DNA of 64,000 nucleotides from Bacteroidales bacterium (GTDB lineage: Bacteria > Bacteroidota > Bacteroidia > Bacteroidales > UBA932). The stretch is taken from the NCBI GenBank assembly GCA_015060405.1, contig SUYN01000001.1, forward strand, positions 124,001 through 188,000, in the 5' to 3' direction. Below are positions 32,311 to 42,067 of this stretch, in pieces (position 1 is the first letter of the stretch; every line of letters starts with the position of its first letter). The translations under genes were made by a program, and so were the position numbers. The notes beneath the pieces were generated by a model. That model was not told where the DNA came from. It worked only from the letters and a program-made list of their open reading frames with translations, and did no database searches.

Positions 32311-34143
32311 ATGAAAGCATTCTGGAATATTCTCAAGCGATTTGCCGCGCCATATAAGAAATACCTTGGAGGTTCCATCATCCTGAACCTCCTTTCAGCA
32401 GTCTTCAACATATTCTCCTTCGCCCTCCTCATCCCCATCCTGAACATCCTCTTCAAGATGGACACCAACGTGTACGAATTCGTGCCATGGGGAAGCGGCA
32501 TACCGAGCAAGGATGTGATAATGAACAACTTCTACTACTATGTAAGCCTGCTTATCGACAAGGTCGGAGGCTCGAACGCCCTTCTTATCCTCGGTCTTAT
32601 CTTCGGAGGCATGACCCTGCTCAAGACAAGCTGCTACTTCGCATCTTCCGCCGTGATGATACCTTTGAGGACAGGCATCGTGAGAGACATCAGGACTATG
32701 GTCTACAACAAGCTGCTCAGTCTTCCTATGGGCTTCTTCTCGAAGCAGAAGAAGGGAGACATCATCGCAAGGATGAGCGGCGACGTCACCGAGATCGAGG
32801 TTTCCATCGTCAGCTCGCTTGACATGCTCATAAAGAACCCTATCCTGATCATCTGCTACTTCGGAGCCCTGATCTACCTCAGCTGGGAGCTCACCTTGTT
32901 CACCATTGCAGTCGTGCCGCTCATGGCCTGGGGAATGGGAGCGATAGGAAAGAAGCTCAAGAGGCAGTCGCTCGAGGCTCAGGGCAAATGGAGCGAGACA
33001 ATGTCACAGCTCGACGAGACCCTCGGAGGACTCCGCGTCATCAAGGCCTTCATTGCAGAGGACAAGATGAAGGAAAGGTTCACCAGCACGGCCAACGAGT
33101 ACCGCAAGGCATATGGAAGAGTGGCCATGCGCCAGGCCTCGGCCCACCCTGTCAGCGAATTCCTCGGCTCTATAATGATCATGGTGGTGCTCTGGTTCGG
33201 AGGCACCCTGATCCTCAGCAACAACGCTCCGATAGACGCACCTTCATTCATATTCTACATGACCATCCTATACAGCGTCCTTGCGCCTCTGAAGGAATTC
33301 TCCAAGGCAAGCTACAACATCCCGAAGGGACTTGCATCGATGGAGCGCGTGGACAAGATCATGAATGCCGAGAACGACATCAGGGAGATAGAATCCCCTG
33401 AGAAGCTGGAGGGATTCCACGACAGGATCGAGTTCAAGGGAGTCTCGTTCAGCTATGAGGAGGGAAAGGAAGTGCTGACAGACATCAACCTTACGATTCC
33501 TCGCGGCAAGACAGTCGCCCTTGTGGGTCAGTCCGGCTCCGGAAAATCCACGATGGTGGACCTCATCCCGCGTTACTATGACGTATGCGGAGGGGCCATC
33601 ACATTGGACGGAACGGACATCCGCAACTTCCGCGTCAAGGACCTCAGAAGCCTCATAGGCAATGTCAATCAGGAGGCCATACTCTTCAACGACACCATAT
33701 TCAACAACATAGCCTTCGGTGTGGAAGGAGCGACCATGGAGCAGGTCATAGCGGCGGCGAAGGTAGCCAATGCCCATGACTTCATCATGGAAAAGGAAGA
33801 CGGCTACCAGACCAACATAGGAGACAGGGGAAGCAAGCTTTCAGGCGGCCAGAGGCAGAGGATAAGCATAGCCCGCGCAATCCTGAAGAATCCTCCTATC
33901 CTCATTCTGGACGAAGCCACATCAGCTCTTGACACCGAATCCGAGAAGATCGTGCAGGAAGCCCTCGACAGGCTGACCTCAAGCAGGACCACCATAGCGA
34001 TCGCCCACAGGCTCTCCACCATCAGGAACGCCGACGAGATCTGTGTCATGCACGAGGGCAGGATTGTTGAAAGAGGCCGTCACGAAGAGCTCCTTGCCCT
34101 TGACGGATATTACAAGAAACTCAATGACATGCAGGCACTTTAG
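32311..34143 (+). CDS. ABC transporter, TM-NBD fusion (MsbA-like exporter)
   Basis: VGQSGSGKSTMVDLIPRYYD, LSGGQRQRISIARAIL, ILDEATSALDTESE. Confidence 0.92.
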   Translation: MKAFWNILKRFAAPYKKYLGGSIILNLLSAVFNIFSFALLIPILNILFKMDTNVYEFVPWGSGIPSKDVIMNNFYYYVSLLIDKVGGSNALLILGLIFGGMTLLKTSCYFASSAVMIPLRTGIVRDIRTMVYNKLLSLPMGFFSKQKKGDIIARMSGDVTEIEVSIVSSLDMLIKNPILIICYFGALIYLSWELTLFTIAVVPLMAWGMGAIGKKLKRQSLEAQGKWSETMSQLDETLGGLRVIKAFIAEDKMKERFTSTANEYRKAYGRVAMRQASAHPVSEFLGSIMIMVVLWFGGTLILSNNAPIDAPSFIFYMTILYSVLAPLKEFSKASYNIPKGLASMERVDKIMNAENDIREIESPEKLEGFHDRIEFKGVSFSYEEGKEVLTDINLTIPRGKTVALVGQSGSGKSTMVDLIPRYYDVCGGAITLDGTDIRNFRVKDLRSLIGNVNQEAILFNDTIFNNIAFGVEGATMEQVIAAAKVANAHDFIMEKEDGYQTNIGDRGSKLSGGQRQRISIARAILKNPPILILDEATSALDTESEKIVQEALDRLTSSRTTIAIAHRLSTIRNADEICVMHEGRIVERGRHEELLALDGYYKKLNDMQAL

Positions 34144-34146
34144 CAT

Positions 34147-34548
34147 ATGAGGACATTCAGGAAAAGATACATGGCGGTTCTGCTGTTCGCAGTCTATCTG
34201 GCGGCGGTAGGCTACCTGTGCTTTCTCAGTCCCGACAGCATACCGCCTCTTCGTCAGTTCATATCAGGCATACCGACAGACAAGGTCATACATTTCATAA
34301 TGTTCCTCCCCTATCCCCTGCTGGCCTACATATCCTTCCGTCCTGACGGAAAGGGCCTTCGCAGCCGTTTCCTGGTCCTGGCAGCCATCGTCGCGGCCGG
34401 AGCGCTTATGGCGATGGGAGTGGAACGTCTGCAGATCGCTGCAGGAAGGAATTATGACATCAGGGACTTTTACGCCAATCTCGCCGGCATAGCCGCTGGA
34501 ACACTGATCACATCAGCATCAATTCTCACACAACACAGGAAAGCCTGA
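34147..34548 (+). CDS. VanZ family protein
   Basis: DKVIHFIMFLPYPLLAY and GVERLQIAAGRNYDIRDFYANLAGIAAG. Confidence 0.75.
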   Translation: MRTFRKRYMAVLLFAVYLAAVGYLCFLSPDSIPPLRQFISGIPTDKVIHFIMFLPYPLLAYISFRPDGKGLRSRFLVLAAIVAAGALMAMGVERLQIAAGRNYDIRDFYANLAGIAAGTLITSASILTQHRKA

Positions 34549-34555
34549 CTTGACG

Positions 34556-37500
34556 ATGAAAAGAATCATTCTCACCATATTGGCTGCAATCGCCTTGAGT
34601 GCCGGAGCTTCTGCCCAGAGCGCCATTCTGAAGGATTTCAAACCTGTCTGCGACTCCCTCGACGCAATGCTCAAGAGGAACCGCGACGTCAAGGGAAGCC
34701 TCCAGCTCAAGAGCGTAATGAAGAGGAAGGACAACCTCGATTTCTATTTCACGAACTCCCTCGGGGACTACCCATGGAGGGAAGGAGAGCCGGAATGGTT
34801 CCGGAAAGAGCTCAAGAAGAGGTTTCCGGCCAGATACAGGGACTACGGCATCGGAGTCATCTACAGCAACAAGGTCGCCCTTGAGAGGCTCAGCACTCCC
34901 GAGCTCGGCTTTGACGGACGCCCGAGCCAGACAAAGAACATGACCGGCAATCCGTCAAGACCGCATCCGCTTGTGACAAGGCTGTCCGGACAGCAGTACG
35001 CCAAGGGTCTCACAGGCCGCAACATAGCAGTGTGGCAGAGTCACGGAAGGTACTTCAACCAGAACAAAGGCGAATGGGAATGGCAGAGGCCATGCCTCTT
35101 CCAGACAGTGGAGGACATGTACACACAGGGTTATGTGCTCCCCTACCTGGTGCCGATGCTCGAGAATGCCGGAGCCTATGTGCTCATGCCCCGCGAAAGG
35201 GACATACAGACCCGCGAGGTCATAGCCGACAACGATGCGTCACACCGCGTCTACGGAGTGGCGGAATATGATGAGAAGGGGAAGTGGCAGGATGCCGGAA
35301 CAGGATTTGCCGCCATGAAGGAGACATATACCGGGCTGGAGAATCCTTTCCTTACTGGCACAGCGCGACAGGCCGGGTGCACGAAAGACAGCCGCAGGAA
35401 CACCGCATCCGTCGAGTGGAGGCCAGACATTCCGGAAAGAGGCAGATACGCCGTGCATATTTCATATAAGTCACTTCCTGAAAGCACGAAGGCAGCCCGC
35501 TACACGGTGCATCATCTCGGAGGAGAGAGCGAGTTCATCGTCAACCAGTCAATTGGAGGAGGAACATGGATATATCTGGGAACCTTCGAATTCGCGGAAG
35601 GGTCAGAGGGTTGTGTGACATTGAGCAACATCACTCCGGACGGATATTTTCATGAAAAAGGAAGCGTGGTGACGGCTGACGCCGTACGCTTCGGAGGCGG
35701 AATGGGCAACATCGCAAGGGCTAAAAGGGGCTCGGATGACGAGCCTGTCGTTTCCGGCCTTCCGAGATCGGCAGAAGGAGCAAGGTACTGGCTGCAATGG
35801 GCCGGGGCTGACCCCGAGATCTTCACACCTAACGAATCCAAGGACGACTACGCCGACGACTACATGTCCAGAGGCGACTGGGTGGAATGGATAAGCCGCG
35901 GCTCCGACATGAATCCAAAGGCAAAGGGAGGCAAGGGCATCCCTGTGGACCTCACACTGGGATTCCATTCAGACGCCGGAGTGACTCCGAACGACTCCAT
36001 AGTGGGAACTCTCGCGATCTACACCCTCAAGTCCGAGAACAGGGAGAAGCTCCCGAGCGACGAGAACAGGATGACGAGCAGGGAGTATTCCGACCTGGTG
36101 CAGAGCCAGATAGTACACGACATCTGCAACACATACAATCCGGACTGGAGCCGCAGATGCGTATGGGACAGAGGCTACCGCGAGTCCCGCACGCCGTCCT
36201 CCCCGTCAATGCTGCTGGAGCTTCTCTCGCATCAGAACTTCGCCGACATGAAGTACGGCCTGGACCCCGGCTTCCGCTTCACGGTCAGCAGGGCCATATA
36301 TAAAGGTATGTTGAAATACCTCTCGAACAGATATGGAGTGCCTTACCAGGTGCAGCCTCTCCCTGTGGGAAACATGGGAGTCACATTCAGCGGGGACGCA
36401 GGAGCCGTCATCAGCTGGAAGGCGGTCGAAGACAGCCTGGAGCCTACGGCAGTGCCGAAAGGATATATACTTTACACAAGGACTGACGACGGGGCCTTCG
36501 ACAACGGAGAGGTCGTGAAGCCTTCTGAAGCTCCGGACGGCACGCTTTCGGTACGCAAAGGCATCAAGCCGGGACACATCTACAGTTTCCGCGTGGAGGC
36601 ATATAATGACGGAGGACGCAGCTTCCCTTCCGAGACTGTAAGCATCGGCATGCCGAAGAAAGGCACCACAGAGAAGAAGATCCTGATAGTCAATAATTTC
36701 GACAGGATAAGCGCACCTGCATTCTTCGACACGCCCGAATATGCCGGATTTGACAATTCCCTCGACAGCGGCGTACCTCACATCTGCGACATCACCTTCA
36801 TCGGCGAGATGTACCAAAACCGCCGTTCGTTCGAATTCATAACCAATGACAACCCCGGATTCGGAGCCTCATATTCCGACTATGCAGGCAGGACGGTAGC
36901 AGGAAACACCTTCGACTTCCCGTACATCCACGGTCAGGCCATGATGAAGGCTGGCTATCCTTTCTATTCGTGCAGCAACGAGGCCTTCACAGGCGACAGC
37001 ACTTACAGAAAAGAGGCCTGGACCGCTGACATAATCTGCGGCAAGCAGGTCACCACAGTGAACCGCGTAGGAGGGACACAGAGATTCACGGTGTTCCCTG
37101 AAGAAATGCAGAAGACCTTGAGAGCCTTCACAACTGGAGGAGGCAACCTCCTTGTCAGCGGAGCTCATATCGCGACCGACATCTGGGATGAGGTCTATCC
37201 AGTCACCTTCGACGAGGCCTTCCGCGACGAAAGCAGGAAATTCGCACGCGAGGTGCTGGGCTACAAGTGGACAAGGAACTACGCCGGCAGAACCGGTGAG
37301 GTCATGTTTACGGAAAGCGAACGTGCCGGAACGGAAGAAGAGGAGGCCGGAAGGTTCTACAACACAGTGAATTCCGAGTGTTACAGTGTGGAGACCCCGG
37401 ACGGGATTGCCCCCGCATCAAGGAAGGGCAGCACCTTCCTCAAGTATGCAGACACAGGGCTGTCAGCCGGTGTCTGCCACGAAGGGGAAGGCTACAGGAC

Positions 37501-37591
37501 AGTCTGCATAGGCTTCCCGCTCGAAACATTAAAGGACAAGAAAAGCATTGACAACATAGTTTCAATAACCCTGAAATTCTTCAACAAATGA
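34556..37591 (+). CDS. Secreted multidomain protein: golvesin/Xly-like domain, amidase-like and FnIII-like regions
   Basis: RYAVHISYKSLPESTKAARYTVHHLGGESEFIVNQ...GTWIYLGTFEF; LTLGFHSDAGVTPNDSIVGTLAIYT amidase-like region. Confidence 0.7.
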   Translation: MKRIILTILAAIALSAGASAQSAILKDFKPVCDSLDAMLKRNRDVKGSLQLKSVMKRKDNLDFYFTNSLGDYPWREGEPEWFRKELKKRFPARYRDYGIGVIYSNKVALERLSTPELGFDGRPSQTKNMTGNPSRPHPLVTRLSGQQYAKGLTGRNIAVWQSHGRYFNQNKGEWEWQRPCLFQTVEDMYTQGYVLPYLVPMLENAGAYVLMPRERDIQTREVIADNDASHRVYGVAEYDEKGKWQDAGTGFAAMKETYTGLENPFLTGTARQAGCTKDSRRNTASVEWRPDIPERGRYAVHISYKSLPESTKAARYTVHHLGGESEFIVNQSIGGGTWIYLGTFEFAEGSEGCVTLSNITPDGYFHEKGSVVTADAVRFGGGMGNIARAKRGSDDEPVVSGLPRSAEGARYWLQWAGADPEIFTPNESKDDYADDYMSRGDWVEWISRGSDMNPKAKGGKGIPVDLTLGFHSDAGVTPNDSIVGTLAIYTLKSENREKLPSDENRMTSREYSDLVQSQIVHDICNTYNPDWSRRCVWDRGYRESRTPSSPSMLLELLSHQNFADMKYGLDPGFRFTVSRAIYKGMLKYLSNRYGVPYQVQPLPVGNMGVTFSGDAGAVISWKAVEDSLEPTAVPKGYILYTRTDDGAFDNGEVVKPSEAPDGTLSVRKGIKPGHIYSFRVEAYNDGGRSFPSETVSIGMPKKGTTEKKILIVNNFDRISAPAFFDTPEYAGFDNSLDSGVPHICDITFIGEMYQNRRSFEFITNDNPGFGASYSDYAGRTVAGNTFDFPYIHGQAMMKAGYPFYSCSNEAFTGDSTYRKEAWTADIICGKQVTTVNRVGGTQRFTVFPEEMQKTLRAFTTGGGNLLVSGAHIATDIWDEVYPVTFDEAFRDESRKFAREVLGYKWTRNYAGRTGEVMFTESERAGTEEEEAGRFYNTVNSECYSVETPDGIAPASRKGSTFLKYADTGLSAGVCHEGEGYRTVCIGFPLETLKDKKSIDNIVSITLKFFNK

Positions 37592-38910
37592 CCGCAAGAC
37601 AAGCAGAGATCATTGAACTGATCCGTAAAGAAGTGAAGCCGGCTCTGGGCTGTACCGAGCCTATAGCAGTGGCACTGGCCGTTGCAAAAGCGATGGAAAT
37701 CATCGAGGACAAATGCGAGGCATCCGACTCAGGCTGGAGAATGAATGAGGGATATGCCATAGACATCCAGGTCAGCGGCAACATCCTGAAAAACGGAATG
37801 GGTGTAGGAATACCGGGCACCGGCATGGTAGGTCTGCACATAGCTGCGGCACTGGGAGCAGTGTGTGGCAAGTCCAGATACGGTCTTGAGGTCCTGAACG
37901 ATCTTGACCCCTCATCCATAGAGCAGGCCAAGAACATGGTTGCCCGCGATGCAGTGAAGATCGGACTTGCAGAAACAGACCTGAAGCTCTATGTAAAGGC
38001 TGAAGTCAAGGCAAGGGGCCACAAAGCCTGTGCTGTCATCGCCAAGGACCATGACAACATCGTGGAGACAGCCTTCGACGGACAGGTCCTCACCTCTGCC
38101 GGCAACAGGTCGGAAGGAGAGGCCAAGGAATCGAAGAGCACCCTCGACTACAAGCTGACAGTGAAGGAGATATATGAATTCGCCTCAACCGTGGCTTACG
38201 AGGACATAGAGTTCATCCTCGAATCCCGCACCCTGAATCTTGCGCTTGCCAAAGAAGGACTGAAGGGAACATATGGTCTCAAGGTAGGCTACGCCATCAA
38301 TATGGACGCTAACCGGGAGGTGTTCGGAGGGGACTTCCTCTGCTATGCCATGTCACTGACTGCCGCTGCATCTGACGCGAGAATGGCCGGCTGCACCCTT
38401 GCTGCCATGAGCAACTCCGGAAGCGGCAACCAGGGAATCACCGTCACCATGCCGGTGATTGCATATTCTCTCCGCTACGGAACCTCAGACGAGCAGCTTG
38501 CTCGTGCCCTGGTGCTGAGCCATCTGATAGCCATCCACATAAAAGGCTACCTCGGCAAGCTGTCAGCCCTGTGCGGATGCGTGATCGCATCCACCGGCTC
38601 AGCCTGCGGCCTCGTCTACCTGCGCGGAGGCGACTATGAGCAGATCTGTGCTGCCATAAAGAACATGATCGGAAACATCACCGGAATGGTCTGTGACGGA
38701 GCCAAGGTGGGATGCGCGATGAAAGTCGCATCAGGAGTCTCAAGCGCCCTCCAGTCAGCGGTTCTCGCACGCGAAGGCATATGCATATCAGAACACGACG
38801 GCATCATAGAGAAGGACATCGAAAAGACGGTCCGCAATCTCGGCCGTATCGGTTCGGTGGGAATGCAGAACACCGACAACATGATACTCGACATAATGGT
38901 CTGCAAATAA
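37588..38910 (+). CDS. L-cysteine desulfidase/UPF0597 family protein (CyuA-like; serine dehydratase alpha fold)
   Basis: EVKPALGCTEPIAVALAVA, GMGVGIPGTGMVGLHIAAALGA, SGSGNQGITVTMPV, KVGCAMKVASGVSSA. Confidence 0.85.
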   Translation: MTARQAEIIELIRKEVKPALGCTEPIAVALAVAKAMEIIEDKCEASDSGWRMNEGYAIDIQVSGNILKNGMGVGIPGTGMVGLHIAAALGAVCGKSRYGLEVLNDLDPSSIEQAKNMVARDAVKIGLAETDLKLYVKAEVKARGHKACAVIAKDHDNIVETAFDGQVLTSAGNRSEGEAKESKSTLDYKLTVKEIYEFASTVAYEDIEFILESRTLNLALAKEGLKGTYGLKVGYAINMDANREVFGGDFLCYAMSLTAAASDARMAGCTLAAMSNSGSGNQGITVTMPVIAYSLRYGTSDEQLARALVLSHLIAIHIKGYLGKLSALCGCVIASTGSACGLVYLRGGDYEQICAAIKNMIGNITGMVCDGAKVGCAMKVASGVSSALQSAVLAREGICISEHDGIIEKDIEKTVRNLGRIGSVGMQNTDNMILDIMVCK

Positions 38911-38936
38911 GCTCAGACCAGTCCCCATACACAGGA

Positions 38937-38972
38937 CCTCGGAAGATGCCTTCTTCCGGGGTCTTTTCTTTT
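38937..38972 (+). terminator. Rho-independent terminator after CyuA-like gene
   Basis: CCTCGGAAGA-tgcct-TCTTCCGGGG then TCTTTTCTTTT. Confidence 0.8.
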
Positions 38973-39060
38973 ACAGAACTGTAAAATTTCTTTACAATGT
39001 ACACGAGGTTGTCCGAAACATAGAAAGCTGACAGCCAATGTATTATATTATTTGGCACAT
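38969..39060 (+). promoter_or_regulatory. Putative activator palindrome, half-site and -24-like element upstream of tolC
   Basis: TTTACA-GAAC-TGTAAA (38970-38985), TTTACA at 38991, TTGGCACA at 39052; same spacing as at 44405. Confidence 0.65.
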
Positions 39061-39107
39061 AGGATGTGCTATGTCTGGCACACCCTAAAGACAACAACTG
39101 TATAACA

Positions 39108-40580
39108 ATGAGAAAAACACTTATCACAGCAGCTATTATCCTGACCGCAGTCTTCAATGCGGCAGCTCAGGGCAGGATGACGCTCAAGGACGCTGTGCAT
39201 ACGGCACGCACCAGTTCAGTGGAAGCCCTGGAGGCGAAGCAGGCCTTCATATCCACCTATTGGGCCTACCGTTCATATAAGGCCAGCAGACTCCCTTCCA
39301 TATATATGTATGGAAACCTTATGAACTTCGACCGTTCGCTGACGCTACTTCAGAATCCCGAAGACGGTTCGCTCAATTATGTCAGCTCCAACAACCTGCA
39401 GAACGGAATGGGACTTCAGATCAACCAGAACCTGACATTTACAGGAGGTACGCTTTCTCTTTCTTCCGACCTTTCGCGCATAGACCAGTTCGGAAAGAAC
39501 AGCAGCCTGACATGGTACTCAAGGCCTGTGACCATCTCCTACACGCAGCCTCTGTTCACATACAACCAGTTCAAATGGGACAAGAAGATAGAGCCGAAGG
39601 AATATGAAAAAGGAAAAAGGAACTATCTCGAAACTATGGAGGCTATCACCATCAATGTCGTATATGCCTACCACAACCTGCTTCTTGCACAGATGAACAA
39701 TGAAATCAGCGAAAGCAATTTCGAGAATTCCGGCAACATGCTGCGGATTGCAGGAGAAAGGCTTCAGCTGGGCAACGTCACCAAAGCCGAATATCTTCAG
39801 CTCGAGCTGAGGATGCTCAACGACAGCATAGCCATCAACGAGACATCGGTGCAGGTCCGCGAGGCCCAGATGGTCCTCAACTCACTGCTCGGCTATGACG
39901 AATCTTTCGAGATAACTCCGGTGATAGACTCCGATCTTCCCGACATCCGTATGGACTATGACCTGGTGATGCAGAAATCCATGGAGAACTCGAGCTTCAT
40001 GCTGGAAAACGAGCTCAGTCTTCTCAATGCAGAATCCAATGTGGCCCATGCAAGGGCATCGCGCGGCTTCTCCTTCGCCCTTAATGCCCGTTTCGGAATG
40101 TCACAGACAGGACCCGGATTTCCGGAGGCATACAAGAATCTCCTTGACCAGGAGACAGTAGGTGTCACCTTCAGCTTCCCGATCTTCGACTGGGGTCTTG
40201 GCAAAGGCAAGGTACAGAAAGCCAGGGCTGCACAGGAAGTCGTCAGAGCCCAGGTCCAGCAGTCGGAGAACGACTACAGAAGACAGATGTTCACAGCAGT
40301 AAGCCAGTTCAACAACCAGAGGCAGCAATGTCTGGTGTCAGAAAAGGCGATGAGGATCGCGGCTGAGAGATACGAGCTGACCATGCACCGCTTCAAGGAA
40401 GGGAATGCCACTGTGACCGACCTGAACATGGCCCAGACGGAGAATGACAGCGCCCTCCGCCAATACATCAGCGACATCAGCAACTTCTGGATGTTCTACT
40501 ACAGACTCCGTCAGTACACACTGTACGACTTCATAACAGGAAAAGATCTCGAGATTGACGTTAAAGAAATGATATATTAG
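39108..40580 (+). CDS. TolC family outer membrane protein
   Basis: MTLKDAVHTARTSSVEALEAKQA; outer-membrane efflux protein repeats; signal peptide. Confidence 0.9.
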   Translation: MRKTLITAAIILTAVFNAAAQGRMTLKDAVHTARTSSVEALEAKQAFISTYWAYRSYKASRLPSIYMYGNLMNFDRSLTLLQNPEDGSLNYVSSNNLQNGMGLQINQNLTFTGGTLSLSSDLSRIDQFGKNSSLTWYSRPVTISYTQPLFTYNQFKWDKKIEPKEYEKGKRNYLETMEAITINVVYAYHNLLLAQMNNEISESNFENSGNMLRIAGERLQLGNVTKAEYLQLELRMLNDSIAINETSVQVREAQMVLNSLLGYDESFEITPVIDSDLPDIRMDYDLVMQKSMENSSFMLENELSLLNAESNVAHARASRGFSFALNARFGMSQTGPGFPEAYKNLLDQETVGVTFSFPIFDWGLGKGKVQKARAAQEVVRAQVQQSENDYRRQMFTAVSQFNNQRQQCLVSEKAMRIAAERYELTMHRFKEGNATVTDLNMAQTENDSALRQYISDISNFWMFYYRLRQYTLYDFITGKDLEIDVKEMIY

Positions 40581-40593
40581 CCCCATCAGACAT

Positions 40594-41850
40594 ATGGATA
40601 GAACTATTGAAAAGAAGAAAGGCATAGCCCTGGCATTTACAAGAAAGGCACTCCCCTACTGGTTTGGAGGATTCATGGCCATATTCATCTTATGGCTCAT
40701 ATTCCGCGATGATTCAAGCACCCTGCGTGTCAATGAAGACACTCTTTCGATAAGCGAGGTACGCGCCGGGGAATTCAACGACTACATCCGCATAAGCGGA
40801 CAGGTACACCCTATGACAACGATTCAGCTCAGTCCGCGTGAAGCCGGCATCGTGGAAGAGATTGTCATTGAGGAAGGTACGCAAGTCAAGGCCGGAGATG
40901 TCATAATCCGTCTGAGCAATGATGATCTTGACCTTGAGATTCTCAATTCAGAGGCAAACCTTGCAGAGAAGGAGAATGCGCTGCGAAACACCATGATCCA
41001 GATGGAGCAGGAGAAGATGCAGCTCAGCCTCAACATCCTCGAGCTCCAGACAGAGGTGAAACGCAAGGGCCGCACATTGGAGTCGCAGAAGAGACTTTTT
41101 GATGACGGGCTGATAGGCAAGGAAGAATATCTGCGAAGCGAGGAAGACTATATTCTTTTCTGCAAGAAACTGGAGGTTACGATTGCTCGTGCTGAGCAGG
41201 ACAGCATGTACAGGGAGGTGCAGATCAAGCAGATGGAAGAAAGCCTGAAGAACATGAAGATAAACATGCAGAGGATCCGCAACAGAAAGGCTAATCTTGA
41301 CGTGAAGGCTCCTATTGACGGAGAACTCGGACTGATTGAAGTCGGTCTTGGTGAGTCGGTAGGAAGCGGAATGAAGATTGGACAGATCAATGCTGTGGGG
41401 AGCTATAAGATCGAGGCTCAGATAGATGAACATTATATTGACAGGGTCAGCGCCGGCCTTGCGGCAACATTTGAGCGTCAGAACGAGACTTTCGATGCTG
41501 TCATACGTAAAGTCTATCCTGAAGTACGTGGAGGAAAATTCCAGGCCGACTTCAAGTTCAGCGGAGAGCAGCCTTCAAACATCAGGACAGGCCAGACATA
41601 CTATCTCAACCTGCAGCTGGGTCAGCCGGAGAAGGCCATCCTGATTCCACGCGGCACATTCTATCAGAAGACAGGAGGAAAATGGATCTACGTCGTGTCG
41701 CCAGAGGGCGGAAAGGCAGTGAAGCGTGAAATCCGCATCGGCCGTCAGAATCCTCAGTTCTATGAAGTGCTTGAAGGATTGGAACCGGGCGAAAAGGTGA
41801 TAACTTCGGGCTATGATAATTTTGGAGATAATGAGGTGCTGGTATTTTAA
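40594..41850 (+). CDS. HlyD/MacA-type periplasmic adaptor
   Basis: VEEIVIEEGTQVKAGDVIIRL biotinyl-lipoyl motif, coiled coil, VKAPIDGELGLIEVGLGESVGSG. Confidence 0.9.
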   Translation: MDRTIEKKKGIALAFTRKALPYWFGGFMAIFILWLIFRDDSSTLRVNEDTLSISEVRAGEFNDYIRISGQVHPMTTIQLSPREAGIVEEIVIEEGTQVKAGDVIIRLSNDDLDLEILNSEANLAEKENALRNTMIQMEQEKMQLSLNILELQTEVKRKGRTLESQKRLFDDGLIGKEEYLRSEEDYILFCKKLEVTIARAEQDSMYREVQIKQMEESLKNMKINMQRIRNRKANLDVKAPIDGELGLIEVGLGESVGSGMKIGQINAVGSYKIEAQIDEHYIDRVSAGLAATFERQNETFDAVIRKVYPEVRGGKFQADFKFSGEQPSNIRTGQTYYLNLQLGQPEKAILIPRGTFYQKTGGKWIYVVSPEGGKAVKREIRIGRQNPQFYEVLEGLEPGEKVITSGYDNFGDNEVLVF

Positions 41851-41854
41851 CGAG

Positions 41855-42060
41855 ATTGCCGGTCAAGCCGGCAATGACGGCCACGTCATCCCCGACCTGA
41901 GCGGGATCCTCACACCTAACGTCATCCCCGACATGATCGGGAACCTCACCCCTAACGTCATCCCCGACATGATCGGGAACCTCACCCCTAACGTCATCCC
42001 CGACATGATCGGGAACCTCACCCCTAACGTCATCCCCGACATGATCGGGGATCTAAAACC
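41855..42060. repeat. REP-like palindrome plus 36-bp tandem array
   Basis: ATTGCCGG-tcaag-CCGGCAAT (41855-41875); five ~36-bp units AACGTCATCCCCGACATGATCGGGAACCTCACCCCT from 41882. Confidence 0.9.
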
Positions 42061-42067
42061 ATAATTT

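Noticed and set aside
32311-34143. Bacteriocin or peptidase-containing exporter
   Set aside because: No N-terminal C39 peptidase domain; reads as a standard MsbA-like exporter with no precursor peptides nearby.
37588-38910. CyuA-like gene as part of the TolC operon
   Set aside because: A strong terminator at 38937-38972 and a separate regulatory region lie between it and TolC.
41882-42060. Possible CRISPR array from 36-bp regularly spaced repeats
   Set aside because: Units are directly contiguous with no unique spacers and no cas genes are in the window; it is a tandem repeat.
41813-42064. 83-aa ORF with VIPDMIGNLTPN repeats as a real protein
   Set aside because: It arises from a tandem repeat whose period is a multiple of three; the minus strand is equally open. 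No signal peptide or independent support.
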